Source: Streptomyces endocoffeicus (GTDB lineage Bacteria; Actinomycetota; Actinomycetes; Streptomycetales; Streptomycetaceae). From it: DNA of 64,000 nt. The notes below the pieces were generated by a model. The model saw nothing but the letters and a program-made list of their open reading frames with translations, did not search any database and was not told the DNA's origin. The stretch lies in the NCBI RefSeq assembly GCF_016741935.1, contig NZ_JAERRG010000029.1, positions 1 through 64,000 of the forward strand, read 5' to 3'. The position numbers and the translations under genes are program-made. The number at the start of each line of letters is the position of its first letter. The stretch's first letter is position 1. Shown here piece after piece: positions 42,537 through 50,712 of this stretch.

Positions 42537-42755
42537 ATGACCACGATGACGGTGATCCCGCCGGCGGACGAGGGCTGGTTCAAGAGCAGCTTCAGTCCGA
42601 GCGCGGGACAGTGTGTGGAGGTCCGTTTCGACGAGGGGGTGGCGCACGTGCGTAACACCCGCAACAGGACGGGCCCGATGGTGGCGTTCGACCGGGCCGA
42701 GTGGGAGGCATTCCTGCTGGGGGTGTGGAACGGCGAGTTCGACATGCCCGCCTGA
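42537..42755 (+). CDS. DUF397 domain protein
   Basis: A 72-aa protein from ATG 42537 (GGAAGGAG upstream). It shows the DUF397 pattern: WFKSSFSPSAGQCVEVRF, then VAHVRNTRNRTGPMVAFDRAEWEAFLLGV. These small proteins usually accompany an XRE (Scr1-type) regulator in actinobacteria and affect development or act toxin-antitoxin-like. Here the neighbour is an XRE-STAND fusion on the divergent strand. A perfect terminator follows, so it is transcribed alone. Confidence 0.9.
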   Translation: MTTMTVIPPADEGWFKSSFSPSAGQCVEVRFDEGVAHVRNTRNRTGPMVAFDRAEWEAFLLGVWNGEFDMPA

Positions 42756-42773
42756 CGCAACAGGACGGCAACG

Positions 42774-42807
42774 GGGTGCTGTGGACCGCTACCGGTCCAC
42801 AGCACCC
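42774..42807 (+). terminator. Rho-independent-like terminator after DUF397 gene
   Basis: Perfect 14-bp stem GGGTGCTGTGGACC / GGTCCACAGCACCC with a six-base loop, followed by TTC. Confidence 0.88.
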
Positions 42808-42968
42808 TTCACTATGGCTTGAGCCGAGCGCCTACGGTCGGCCCTTGCCCTTCAGGCCGTGGTGACAGACGGGGTTGGGTGTGTGACGTTGGGAGCGGCA
42901 GAGACCGTATCGCTCACGCCGCGGCGCCGGGCGCCGGGCGCCGCGAGGCGCGGAGGGGGAGGCTGGGG

Positions 42969-45383
42969 ATGGGGGATGTCTTACCCGGCGGGTCGGGGGA
43001 CGGGACGGTGCGTGGTGGGGTGTGGTCGGATCTGTCCGGAGCGGCCCGGGACGTGGTGCAGGCCGGGCAGGTACTTGGTGGTGTGCATTTCCACGGTCCC
43101 GCCCCCGTGAGTGTGGAGGTTCCGGTGCCGCGGCAGCTCCCGGGCGATGTGTCCGGCTTCGTCGGCCGGGCCGCCGAGCTCGCTGAACTGGACGCGCTGC
43201 ACGGCAGCGATGGCCCGGACGGCTTGGTGCCGGTGGTGGTGATCGCTGGGACGGCCGGGGTGGGCAAGACCTCGCTCGCCGTCCGTCTGGCCCACCGGAT
43301 CAGCGGGCGCTTCCCCGATGGCCAGTTGTTCGTGAACCTGCGCGGCTACGACACGGGACCGCCTTTGGCACCCGCGGCCGCCCTGGAACGGTTCCTGCGC
43401 GCGTTCGGCGTTCCCGCCCCAGCGATCCCGGCTGGGCTGGAGGAACGTGCCGAGCTGTACCGGTCGCTGGTGGCGGGCAAGCAGGTCCTGGTGGTGCTGG
43501 ACAATGCCGCCACCGTCGGGCAGGTTCGCCCGCTGCTGCCCGGCACCGCGGGGTGTCTGACGGTGGTGACCAGCCGACACCGCCTGTCCGGTCTGGCCGT
43601 GCGCGACGGCGCCCGCCGCATCACCCTGGGCATGCTCGCCGAGCAGGAGTCCGCGGACCTGATCGCCGCGGCCACCCGCGGCTACCGCACCGGCGACGAC
43701 CCTGCTCAGATAGCCGAGTTGGCCCGGCTGTGCGCACGGCTGCCGCTGGCGCTACGGATCGCCGCCGAGCGGGCTGCGACTCACCCCCTGCTCGCCCTGC
43801 CCGAACTGACCGCCCAGCTACGCGACGAGTCGACCCTGTGGGAGGCGCTCTCCAGCCCCGACCAGGAGGAAGCCGACGCGGTACGCACCGTCTTCGCCTG
43901 GTCCTACCGCACCCTCCCGCCCCCCGTCGCCCGCCTCTTCCGTCTCCTGGGCCTGCACCCCGGCCCCGACTTCTCAGTCCAGGCCGCCGCCGCCCTCTCC
44001 GAACGTGAACCTCGGGAGACCCACGGCCTGCTGGACCTCCTGGCCGGGGCTCATCTGATCGAGTCCACCGGCGCGGACCGATACCAGTTCCACGATCTTC
44101 TGCGCGCCTACGCCACCGACCAGGCCCACCAGGAAGAAACCACCGAAGACCAGCACTCCGCTCTCAGCCGGGTGGCCGTCTGGTACCTGCACACCGCCGA
44201 CGCCGCCCGCGCGGCGGCCCAGACCCATCACCCCTCCGTCCTGTCCACGGAGCAGACTCGCCCGGCGCCGGTAGTGGCCTTCGACGGACAGCAGGACGCG
44301 TTCGCCTGGCACCGACGGGAGCAGGTCAACCTCCTGGCCATCGCACAGGCCGCGGCACAGGCCGGGCTGGACGAGATCGCCTGGCAGCTGTCGGCCACCC
44401 TGCACAGCCTCCACATCGCCCGCGACACCTTCGACGACTGGCAGACGATGGGGCACATCGGACTGGAGGCCGCCCGACGGCTGGGTGATCTGCGGGCCCA
44501 GGCCCTGATGCACGACACCCTGGGCACCGCGTACAAGGACTCCAGGCGGCTGGCGCAGGCCGGCGAACACCATCAGGCCGCGCTCGACCTGCGCACCCGT
44601 ATCGGCGATCTGCCCGGGGTGGCCGAATCCGCGGGCGGCCTGGGCCTGGTCCACCTGTGGCAGCGCGACCTGGACGCGAGCCGCACTCGCCTCGAACAGG
44701 CGCTGGCCTTCTACCAGCGGCACGGTCCCTACCACCGGACCGGCCCGGCCCTGTGCGGTCTCGCCTACGTCGCCGCCGACCTCGGCGAACACCAGCAGGC
44801 CGCGCATCTGGCCCACCAGGCTCTCACCGTGTACCGCGAAACCGGAGCCGACCACTACATGCACGTCGACGCCCGGCTCCTCCTGACCCGCGTCGCCCGG
44901 AAAGCCGGCGACCCTGCTCAGGCCGAGGAACACATGGCGGAAGCCACAGCCATGCTCGACACCACGAGCCCACCCGGACTTGAAGCACTCCTCCACCTCG
45001 AACAGGCCGCCCTGCACCGCGAACAGAACCGTCACGACCAAGCCCTTGAGACGTACTGGGCGTGCGAGACCCTCCAGCGCTCCATCGGCAACCGCACCGG
45101 CCAGGCCCTGGCCTACGACGGCATTGGCCAAACGATGCGCGCCCTCGGCCTGCTACCGGAGGCCATCGACTTCCACACCATGGCCGCCCGTATCCTTCGC
45201 GACCTCGACCAGTCCTGGGACCTGGCCCAGGCCCTGGCTCACCTCGCCGACGCCCACGCCGACAACGATCAGCCAGAGCCCGCCCGCCGGCACCGCGCCG
45301 AAGCCCTCACCCTCCTCGACGACTTCACCGACCCGCCCGCCGCCGCCCTGCGCCGGCGGCTCCGGGGACTGACCACCGGATGA
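42969..45383 (+). CDS. NLR-like STAND NTPase with N-terminal amyloid-signalling-like motif
   Basis: About 804 aa from ATG 42969 (GGAGGGGGAGG upstream). The N-terminal segment at about 29-42 reads VVQAGQVLGGVHFH, resembling the RHIM-like/BASS amyloid motifs found at the N-terminus of bacterial NLR proteins. NB-ARC follows: P-loop AGTAGVGKTSLAVRLAH near 96, QVLVVLDNAATVGQVRPLLP, CLTVVTSRHRLSGL, then LPLALRIAAERAA and the winged helix YQFHDLLRAYA. The C-terminal 350 residues form TPR repeats. There is no HTH or SARP domain, so a signalling or immune role fits better than transcription control. No effector carrying a matching motif was seen in the window. Confidence 0.9.
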   Translation: MGDVLPGGSGDGTVRGGVWSDLSGAARDVVQAGQVLGGVHFHGPAPVSVEVPVPRQLPGDVSGFVGRAAELAELDALHGSDGPDGLVPVVVIAGTAGVGKTSLAVRLAHRISGRFPDGQLFVNLRGYDTGPPLAPAAALERFLRAFGVPAPAIPAGLEERAELYRSLVAGKQVLVVLDNAATVGQVRPLLPGTAGCLTVVTSRHRLSGLAVRDGARRITLGMLAEQESADLIAAATRGYRTGDDPAQIAELARLCARLPLALRIAAERAATHPLLALPELTAQLRDESTLWEALSSPDQEEADAVRTVFAWSYRTLPPPVARLFRLLGLHPGPDFSVQAAAALSEREPRETHGLLDLLAGAHLIESTGADRYQFHDLLRAYATDQAHQEETTEDQHSALSRVAVWYLHTADAARAAAQTHHPSVLSTEQTRPAPVVAFDGQQDAFAWHRREQVNLLAIAQAAAQAGLDEIAWQLSATLHSLHIARDTFDDWQTMGHIGLEAARRLGDLRAQALMHDTLGTAYKDSRRLAQAGEHHQAALDLRTRIGDLPGVAESAGGLGLVHLWQRDLDASRTRLEQALAFYQRHGPYHRTGPALCGLAYVAADLGEHQQAAHLAHQALTVYRETGADHYMHVDARLLLTRVARKAGDPAQAEEHMAEATAMLDTTSPPGLEALLHLEQAALHREQNRHDQALETYWACETLQRSIGNRTGQALAYDGIGQTMRALGLLPEAIDFHTMAARILRDLDQSWDLAQALAHLADAHADNDQPEPARRHRAEALTLLDDFTDPPAAALRRRLRGLTTG

Positions 45384-45415
45384 CTCCACAGCGGCTCCGC
45401 CGACGCGCCGGCACC

Positions 45416-45439
45416 CGGCGGGTCCTGACCGACCCGCCG
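45416..45439. terminator. Bidirectional hairpin between convergent STAND and heme oxygenase genes
   Basis: CGGCGGGTC / GACCCGCCG, perfect 9-bp arms with a six-base loop. Confidence 0.75.
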
Positions 45440-45477
45440 CACCGGTCGCCTGCGGGCGCCCCGCTGAGTCGGCTCGC

Positions 45478-46122
45478 TCAAGCGCTGAGCCGGAACTCCT
45501 CGGCCAGCTCCCGGAAGATCCCCGCGTTCAGCGCGTAGGCGCGCTTGCACTCCTCCACGACGCGCTGCTTCTCCAGGTCGTCCACCGGCAGCGCGTCCAG
45601 CAGCGCGCGGTACTCCCGCTTGAAGGCCGCGGGGTTGGCTATCGACTCGAAGACGTAGAACCGCACCCCGTCGCCTTTACGGTCGAAGCCCCAGGTCTTC
45701 TCCGCCGTGTCCCGGACGATCTGGCCGCCGGACAGATCGCCCATATAGCGGGTGTAGTGGTGGGCCACATAGCCCGCCGGCCAGTCACGGGCGCATTCGG
45801 CCACCCGCGCCGCGTACGCCGCCGTGGCGGGCAGCGCGGTGAGGCCACCGCGCCAGTCGGGGCCGCCGAGGTGGGCCAGATCGCGCTCCAGCTCGGCCAG
45901 GCGGGCCAGCTCCGGCCGGAGGAACGGGCCCGCCACGGGGTCCGCCGCGAGCGCGTCGGCCGGGGACTCCAGGGCGCGGTAGACGAACCACAGCTGCTCG
46001 GAGTAGCGGCGGTAAGCCGCCACTCCCAGCCGCCCACCGAGCAGATCGCTCATGAACGACGAGCTCCCGACGTCCGAGTGCGCTTCCCGTGAGGCGTTGC
46101 GGATCAGGGCGGAGAACTCCAC
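45478..46122 (-). CDS. hmuO: Heme oxygenase (biliverdin-producing)
   Basis: A 214-aa HmuO/HO-1-like enzyme that opens heme to biliverdin, CO and iron. The proximal His is in IRNASREAHSDVGSSSFM (about residue 15). The distal helix glycine motif GDLSGGQIV and the preceding AHHYTRYMGDLSGG are diagnostic. Full family length. An iron box is placed 26 bases upstream of the start, so expression should rise under iron limitation, together with efeOBU. Confidence 0.95.
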   Translation of the reverse strand: MEFSALIRNASREAHSDVGSSSFMSDLLGGRLGVAAYRRYSEQLWFVYRALESPADALAADPVAGPFLRPELARLAELERDLAHLGGPDWRGGLTALPATAAYAARVAECARDWPAGYVAHHYTRYMGDLSGGQIVRDTAEKTWGFDRKGDGVRFYVFESIANPAAFKREYRALLDALPVDDLEKQRVVEECKRAYALNAGIFRELAEEFRLSA

Positions 46123-46147
46123 GGTGGACCTCCGGGGGCCGAGGTAT

Positions 46148-46166
46148 GTAGGTTAGCCTTACCTAA
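46148..46166 (-). promoter_or_regulatory. Iron box (DmdR1/IdeR type) upstream of heme oxygenase
   Basis: The sequence GTAGGTTAGCCTTACCTAA matches nearly all conserved positions of TTAGGTTAGGCTAACCTAA and is a strong inverted repeat. It is positioned to cover the heme oxygenase promoter. Confidence 0.85.
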
Positions 46167-46269
46167 GTAGAGACCACTGCCTACGTCAATAGCTTTCCCG
46201 ACAAGCTGTCGGTAAAACGGCCGCCGAGGAATCCGCCCCCCGGCACAAGACATGCGAACCGCCCGGCCG

Positions 46270-47127
46270 TTACGGCAGAGTCAGGATCTCCGCCCCGGTC
46301 TCGGTCACCACCAGTGTGTGCTCGAACTGCGCCGTCCGCTTGCGGTCCTTGGTGACCACGGTCCAGCCGTCCTCCCACATGTCGTACTCATGGGTGCCGA
46401 GCGTCAGCATCGGCTCGATGGTGAAGGTCATCCCCGGCTTGATCTCGGTGGTGTGGTGCGGGCTGTCGTAGTGCGGCACGATCAGGCCGGAGTGGAACGA
46501 GGTGTTGATCCCGTGGCCGGTGAAGTCGCGGACCACGCCGTAGCCGAAGCGCTTGGCGTACGACTCGATGACCCGGCCGATGATGTTGATCCGGCGGCCC
46601 GGCTTGACGGCCTTGATCGCGCGGTTGAGCGACTCGCGGGTGCGCTCGACGAGCAGCCGCGACTCCTCGTCCACCTCGCCGCACAGGTAGGTGGCGTTGT
46701 TGTCCCCGTGCACCCCGCCGATGTAGGCGGTGACGTCGAGGTTCACGATGTCGCCGTCCTTGAGGACGGTGGTGTCGGGGATGCCGTGGCAGATGACCTC
46801 GTTGAGCGAGCTGCACAGCGACTTGGGGAACCCGCGGTAACCCAGCGTCGAGGGGTACGCGCCGTGGTCGCACATGTACTCGTGGGCCACCCGGTCCAGC
46901 TCGTCCGTGGTGACCCCCGGCGCGATCAGCTTGGCGGCCTCCTCCATCGCCCGTGCGGCGATCCGCCCGGCGATCCGCATGCGCTCGATCGTCTCGGCGT
47001 CCTGGACCTCGGGCCCGTCGTAACGAGTGGGGCCCTCCTTCCCGACGTACTCCGGACGCGGGATCGAGGCGGGGACGGTGCGGGTGGGGGAGAGCTTCCC
47101 CGGGACTAGAAGCGACTGGCCAGACAT
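46270..47127 (-). CDS. map: Methionine aminopeptidase, type I
   Basis: About 285 aa, removing N-terminal Met from new proteins. The pita-bread fold metal ligands are visible: Asp in DIVNLDVTAYIGG and GVHGDNNATY, His in FTGHGINTSFH, Glu in MTFTIEPMLTLG and TAQFEHTLVVTE. A 35-residue N-terminal extension with PRPEYVGK, the SH3-ligand-like segment of actinobacterial MetAP1c, is present. Start ATG 47127. A small CCGACA/TGTCGG hairpin at 46198-46212 may end the transcript. Confidence 0.95.
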   Translation of the reverse strand: MSGQSLLVPGKLSPTRTVPASIPRPEYVGKEGPTRYDGPEVQDAETIERMRIAGRIAARAMEEAAKLIAPGVTTDELDRVAHEYMCDHGAYPSTLGYRGFPKSLCSSLNEVICHGIPDTTVLKDGDIVNLDVTAYIGGVHGDNNATYLCGEVDEESRLLVERTRESLNRAIKAVKPGRRINIIGRVIESYAKRFGYGVVRDFTGHGINTSFHSGLIVPHYDSPHHTTEIKPGMTFTIEPMLTLGTHEYDMWEDGWTVVTKDRKRTAQFEHTLVVTETGAEILTLP

Positions 47128-47199
47128 ATCAGCGAGTGTATCGGCGGCGCATGGGGCAGCATGGCCGCAAGGGAGTACGAGCGGAAGGTCGGGGCCGGG

Positions 47200-47424
47200 A
47201 TGGCGCTGTTCAGGAGAGGGACCGCCGGCAAACCCGGCGAGTGGTACTACTGCATCAAGCACCAGAAGGTCGAGGAGGGCCCGGAGTGCCGCGCCGCCGA
47301 CCGCCTCGGCCCGTACGCCTCCCCGGAGGAGGCCGCCCGCGCGATGGAGACGGCGCGTGAGCGCGATGAGGAGTGGCGGAACGACCCGCGCTGGCGCGAC
47401 GACGAGCCCCGAGACGGCGCCTAG
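47200..47424 (+). CDS. Conserved small hypothetical protein
   Basis: About 74 aa, hydrophilic, beginning MALFRRGTAGKPGEWYYC. Core pattern: CIKHQKVEEGPECRAADRLGP, YASPEEAARAMETARER, then a Trp/Asp-rich end (EEWRNDPRWRDDE). This resembles a short protein family widely seen in Streptomyces next to map; the role is unknown. ATG 47200 is preferred; an in-frame ATG at 47161 would add 13 residues. Confidence 0.78.
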   Translation: MALFRRGTAGKPGEWYYCIKHQKVEEGPECRAADRLGPYASPEEAARAMETARERDEEWRNDPRWRDDEPRDGA

Positions 47425-47445
47425 CCGCGGTGGACGAACACCGGC

Positions 47446-48108
47446 TCAACGCTCCACCGTCCGCGAGGGCGGTGGAGGCTGCACGATCGGGCGGATCAGG
47501 TCGGCGAGATGCTGGATCACCGTCTCCGGACTCATGGTCGCCAGCGGGCCGGCACGCACCACGTACCGGCTGAAGGTCACCCCGAGCAGTACCGCTCCGA
47601 GCAGATCGACCCTCTCGTCGACGTCCGGCCCCTCCAGCGCGGCGCGGTAGGCGCGTGCGCTTTGTTCCTGCATCGACAGGTACAGATGGGTGGCGGTGGG
47701 CTCGCTCACGGCGGCGCTGCGGATGAGCGCGACCATCGGGTCGAGGCTGCCGGCCATCTCCATGCGCTCGACGAAGGCTTGCGCGATCCGTTCCGGCAGG
47801 CCGACGCCGCCGCCGGCGAGGACGGCGTCCAGATCCTGGGGGCCGGGGATCGCCGCGCGCAGTAGCCCCTCCTTCGAGCCGAAGTGCCGCATGACCAGGC
47901 CGTGAGTCACGCCGGCTCGTGCGGCGACGGCCCGGATGGTCATCTTGCTGTAGCCGTGCTCGTGGAGCTCCGCCCGGGCCGCCTCGAGGATGGCCTCGCG
48001 GCTCGCCACCCGGTCGCGCCGACGCCGCGGAGGGGCGGTGCCGTGGCCCTGACCGGCCGCGGGTTCGGGCTCGGGCCGCGGCGTGCGGTCGGCGATTCGC
48101 TTGTTCAT
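47446..48108 (-). CDS. TetR-family transcriptional regulator
   Basis: A 220-aa regulator with a basic Pro/Arg-rich 30-residue N-terminal tail. The TetR HTH is at about 37-82: REAILEAARAELHEHGYSKM, then VAARAGVTHGLVMRHFGSKE. The C-terminal domain resembles TetR_C_17-like ligand domains (ETVIQHLADLIRPIV). It is divergent from an alpha/beta hydrolase gene. Inverted repeats in the gap are its likely operators. A TATACT element seven bases before the ATG suggests a leaderless transcript. Confidence 0.9.
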   Translation of the reverse strand: MNKRIADRTPRPEPEPAAGQGHGTAPPRRRRDRVASREAILEAARAELHEHGYSKMTIRAVAARAGVTHGLVMRHFGSKEGLLRAAIPGPQDLDAVLAGGGVGLPERIAQAFVERMEMAGSLDPMVALIRSAAVSEPTATHLYLSMQEQSARAYRAALEGPDVDERVDLLGAVLLGVTFSRYVVRAGPLATMSPETVIQHLADLIRPIVQPPPPSRTVER

Positions 48109-48122
48109 CCCCTAAGTATACG

Positions 48123-48173
48123 GATGGTCAATTGGCCCGGTGAGGTGTACGTTGCTTATTGACCATCTGGTTA
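48123..48173. promoter_or_regulatory. Paired operator-like inverted repeats between tetR and hydrolase
   Basis: GATGGTCAAT at 48123-48132 is matched by its inverse ATTGACCATC at 48158-48167. Each also sits in its own partial palindrome (GGTCAATTGGCC and TGACCATCTGGTTA). Located in the shared divergent promoter region, these are probably two TetR binding sites. Confidence 0.65.
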
Positions 48174-48213
48174 CTAAGGGCGGCGGTCAGCCGGACAAGG
48201 AGCGGTGCTACTC

Positions 48214-49125
48214 GTGACTCACTTTCAGCAGCCACTGGCATTCGAAGGTCACCGTCATCGGCTGACCGGCATGACCCGGCACACGGTGGTCGTGGGCGGG
48301 CATCGCGTGAACGCCTTCGAGGCGGGCGCCGGGCCGGAGACCATCGTGTTGGTGCCGGGCATCCCGGACTCCTCGGCCGTCTACCGCGGGCAGGTGCCCG
48401 GGCTTCTCGACGCCGGTTACCGGGTGATCGCACCGGACCTGCTCGGCCAGGGCGACTCGGACATGCCCGCCGAGGTCGAGCACTACACGATCGCCAAGGA
48501 CCAGGAGAGACTCTGGGCGGTCGTGGACGCGCTGGGCGCGGACACCTTCCACCTCGTCGGACACGATCGCGGCGCCGGATCGACCTGGGCCATGGCCGCC
48601 CACCGGCCGGACCGGATCAAGTCCTACGTCGCTCTCTCCACCGGCCACCCGAGCGCCCGGGCGCGAGCGGGCTACGAGCAGAGGCAACTGTCGTGGTACA
48701 TGCTGCGACTGCTGTTCCCCGACGCCGAGAGCTGGCTGCGCGGTGAGGCCGAAGGCGAGGGGGGCGCCTGGTCCACCTTCCGCTGGTGGGTGGGGAACCA
48801 CCCCGAAGCCGACGCCTGGATCGCCGACCTGGAACGGCCCGGAGCGCTCACGGCGATGCTGAACTTCTACCAGGCCAACATCCACCCGGTGAACGCGACC
48901 ATGACCCCCGTTCCCCGAGTGCGGGTCCCCGTTCTCGGCGTCTGGCCCACCGGTGACATCTACAGCAGCCTCGAACAGATGGCCCGCTCCGGCGAATGGA
49001 TCGACGCACCCTGGCGCTTCGAACGGCTCGCCGGCGCCGGGCACTTCCTCCAGCTGGACCGGCCGGACGCCGTCACCGACCTGATCCTCGGCCACACCGA
49101 GAAGTACCGCGACCGGCTCGCGTGA
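48214..49125 (+). CDS. Alpha/beta hydrolase with Asp nucleophile (epoxide hydrolase/dehalogenase type)
   Basis: About 303 aa. Oxyanion-hole region IVLVPGIPDSSAVYR, nucleophile elbow LVGHDRGAGSTWAM (Asp nucleophile, not Ser), cap domain, and catalytic His in RLAGAGHFLQLDRPD. The Asp nucleophile places it with epoxide hydrolases, haloalkane dehalogenases or fluoroacetate dehalogenases. AAGGAG lies 11 bases before GTG 48214 but only two before GTG 48205, so 48214 is preferred. It is probably controlled by the divergent TetR. Confidence 0.88.
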   Translation: MTHFQQPLAFEGHRHRLTGMTRHTVVVGGHRVNAFEAGAGPETIVLVPGIPDSSAVYRGQVPGLLDAGYRVIAPDLLGQGDSDMPAEVEHYTIAKDQERLWAVVDALGADTFHLVGHDRGAGSTWAMAAHRPDRIKSYVALSTGHPSARARAGYEQRQLSWYMLRLLFPDAESWLRGEAEGEGGAWSTFRWWVGNHPEADAWIADLERPGALTAMLNFYQANIHPVNATMTPVPRVRVPVLGVWPTGDIYSSLEQMARSGEWIDAPWRFERLAGAGHFLQLDRPDAVTDLILGHTEKYRDRLA

Positions 49126-49224
49126 CGGCAGCCGCCCGCCGCCCGCCCCACTGACACCCCGTCCGATGGCACCGGTCCTCGGGCCCGCCGCCTCGTGCCG
49201 GGGGCCCGCTCCGGGCCCGCCGCC

Positions 49225-50712
49225 TCATGCCGGGAGCCGCGGCAGCGTGAGGGTGAAGACCGCGCCGCCTCCAGGCGCGTTCGCGGCGGTGAGGGTGCCG
49301 CCGTGCAGCCGGGCGTTCTCGGCGGCGATGGCCAGGCCCAGGCCGGAGCCTTCGCTGCGGGCGCGGGCCGCGTCCCCCTTGGTGAACCGGTCGAAGACAT
49401 GCGGAAGCAGCTCCGGCGGGATGCCCCGGCCGTTGTCGGCGACGGTGATGATGAGCCGGTCGCCGATGTCCCGGGCACGGACGCGCACCCGTCCTCCCGG
49501 TGCCCCGCCGTGGCGCAGGGCGTTGCCGATGAGGTTGGCGAGGACGACGTCGATGCGGCGCGGGTCGAGGCGGGCCCGCGGTCCTGGTCCGGGCACGTCG
49601 ATATCGGCCCGATCCTGCCAGTGGCGCAGGGCGAGGGTGTGGCGCAGGACCTCGCCGATGTCGACCTCGTCGAGGTTCAGCCGGGCGGCGCCGGCGTCGA
49701 AGCGGGAGATCTCCATGAGGTCTTCGACCAGGCGGGTGAGTTTGCGGGTCTCGTCGGCGACCAGGGTCAGCGCCTCGGAGGTCTCCGGGTCCAGGCGGCC
49801 CGCCCCGGCGTCCTCGTCGAGAACGTCGGTCACGGCGGTCATCGCCGCCAGGGGCGTGCGCAGTTCGTGCGAGACGTCGGCGGCGAACCGCCGGGCCTTG
49901 GCCTCCATGTCCCGCAGCGTCTGGGCATCGGCCTGCAAGGTCGCGGCCATGGTGTTGAAGGTACGGCCGAGATCGGCGAGTTCGTCCCTCCCGGCGATGT
50001 GGATGCGGGTGTCCAGGGCGCCGCCCGCCATGTTCTCGGCCGCCGAGCGCAGTTGCCGCACGGGGCGCAGGACGCGGCGGGCGGCCAGCAGGGCGGGCAC
50101 GGCGGCGGCGAGCACGACGGGCAGGACGCCGGCGCGGGCGGCGGCGATGAGGGAGGTGACGTCATGCTGCTGGGACGCGAGGGAGAAGGAGACGTAGACC
50201 ACGAGCCCGGACGGCTTGGCGGGGGCGTCGGCGGAGGTGACGGGCAGGGCGATGGCGAGCCAGGGGCGGCCGTCGTGGTGGAAGCGCTGGGTCAGGGCGG
50301 TCGTGGCCGAGGACGCGGCGGCCGGCAGGCGGTCGGGAAGGGCGGGCGCCGGGGCGTCGGCGGTGACCGGTCGGCCGCCGCGGTAGGCGGCGGCGGTGCG
50401 CCAGCCCCGCGCGCCCGCGGAGCGGTTCAGCTGCAGGGTGAGCGCGCGCAGATCCGCCTCGACGGGCCGGGCGGGCAGATCCGGTGCGAGCGAGCTGACC
50501 TGGGCGCGCACATCGTGCACGGCGCCGTCCCGCGCCCGGTCCAGGATCGCCGAGCGCGCCTGGCGGAAGGTGAGGGCGGCGGTGGTGAGCGCGCTGAGCG
50601 CGGATACCAGGAGGAAGCCGACGACGAGCCGGGTGCCCAGACCGCGGGGGATGAGGCGCCGCTTCACAAGGCGCCGCTTCACAAGGCGCCGCTTCACAAG
50701 GCGCCGCTTCAC
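49225..50712 (-). CDS. Sensor histidine kinase with HAMP domain
   Basis: About 495 aa. It starts at GTG 50712, which overlaps the response regulator stop (GTGA), inside a 15-bp tandem repeat encoding KRRLV four times. Then: membrane helix 1 (LGTRLVVGFLLVSALSALT), extracellular sensor of about 140 residues, helix 2, HAMP (about 230-285), HisKA with the phospho-acceptor His in FAADVSHELRTPLAAMTAV, and HATPase_c with NLIGNALRHGG, ADNGRGIPPE and GSGLGLAIAA. Arrangement and neighbours recall CseC of the sigmaE envelope-stress system. Direct repeats (gggcccgccgcctcgtgccggg) lie just downstream at about 49180-49235. Confidence 0.92.
   Translation of the reverse strand: MKRRLVKRRLVKRRLVKRRLIPRGLGTRLVVGFLLVSALSALTTAALTFRQARSAILDRARDGAVHDVRAQVSSLAPDLPARPVEADLRALTLQLNRSAGARGWRTAAAYRGGRPVTADAPAPALPDRLPAAASSATTALTQRFHHDGRPWLAIALPVTSADAPAKPSGLVVYVSFSLASQQHDVTSLIAAARAGVLPVVLAAAVPALLAARRVLRPVRQLRSAAENMAGGALDTRIHIAGRDELADLGRTFNTMAATLQADAQTLRDMEAKARRFAADVSHELRTPLAAMTAVTDVLDEDAGAGRLDPETSEALTLVADETRKLTRLVEDLMEISRFDAGAARLNLDEVDIGEVLRHTLALRHWQDRADIDVPGPGPRARLDPRRIDVVLANLIGNALRHGGAPGGRVRVRARDIGDRLIITVADNGRGIPPELLPHVFDRFTKGDAARARSEGSGLGLAIAAENARLHGGTLTAANAPGGGAVFTLTLPRLPA
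50653..50712 (-). repeat. 15-bp tandem repeat spanning the kinase start codon
   Basis: Four copies of GTGAAGCGGCGCCTT (last ends CTC) in frame. Each copy supplies a potential GTG start. Encodes VKRRL repeats. Confidence 0.93.
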
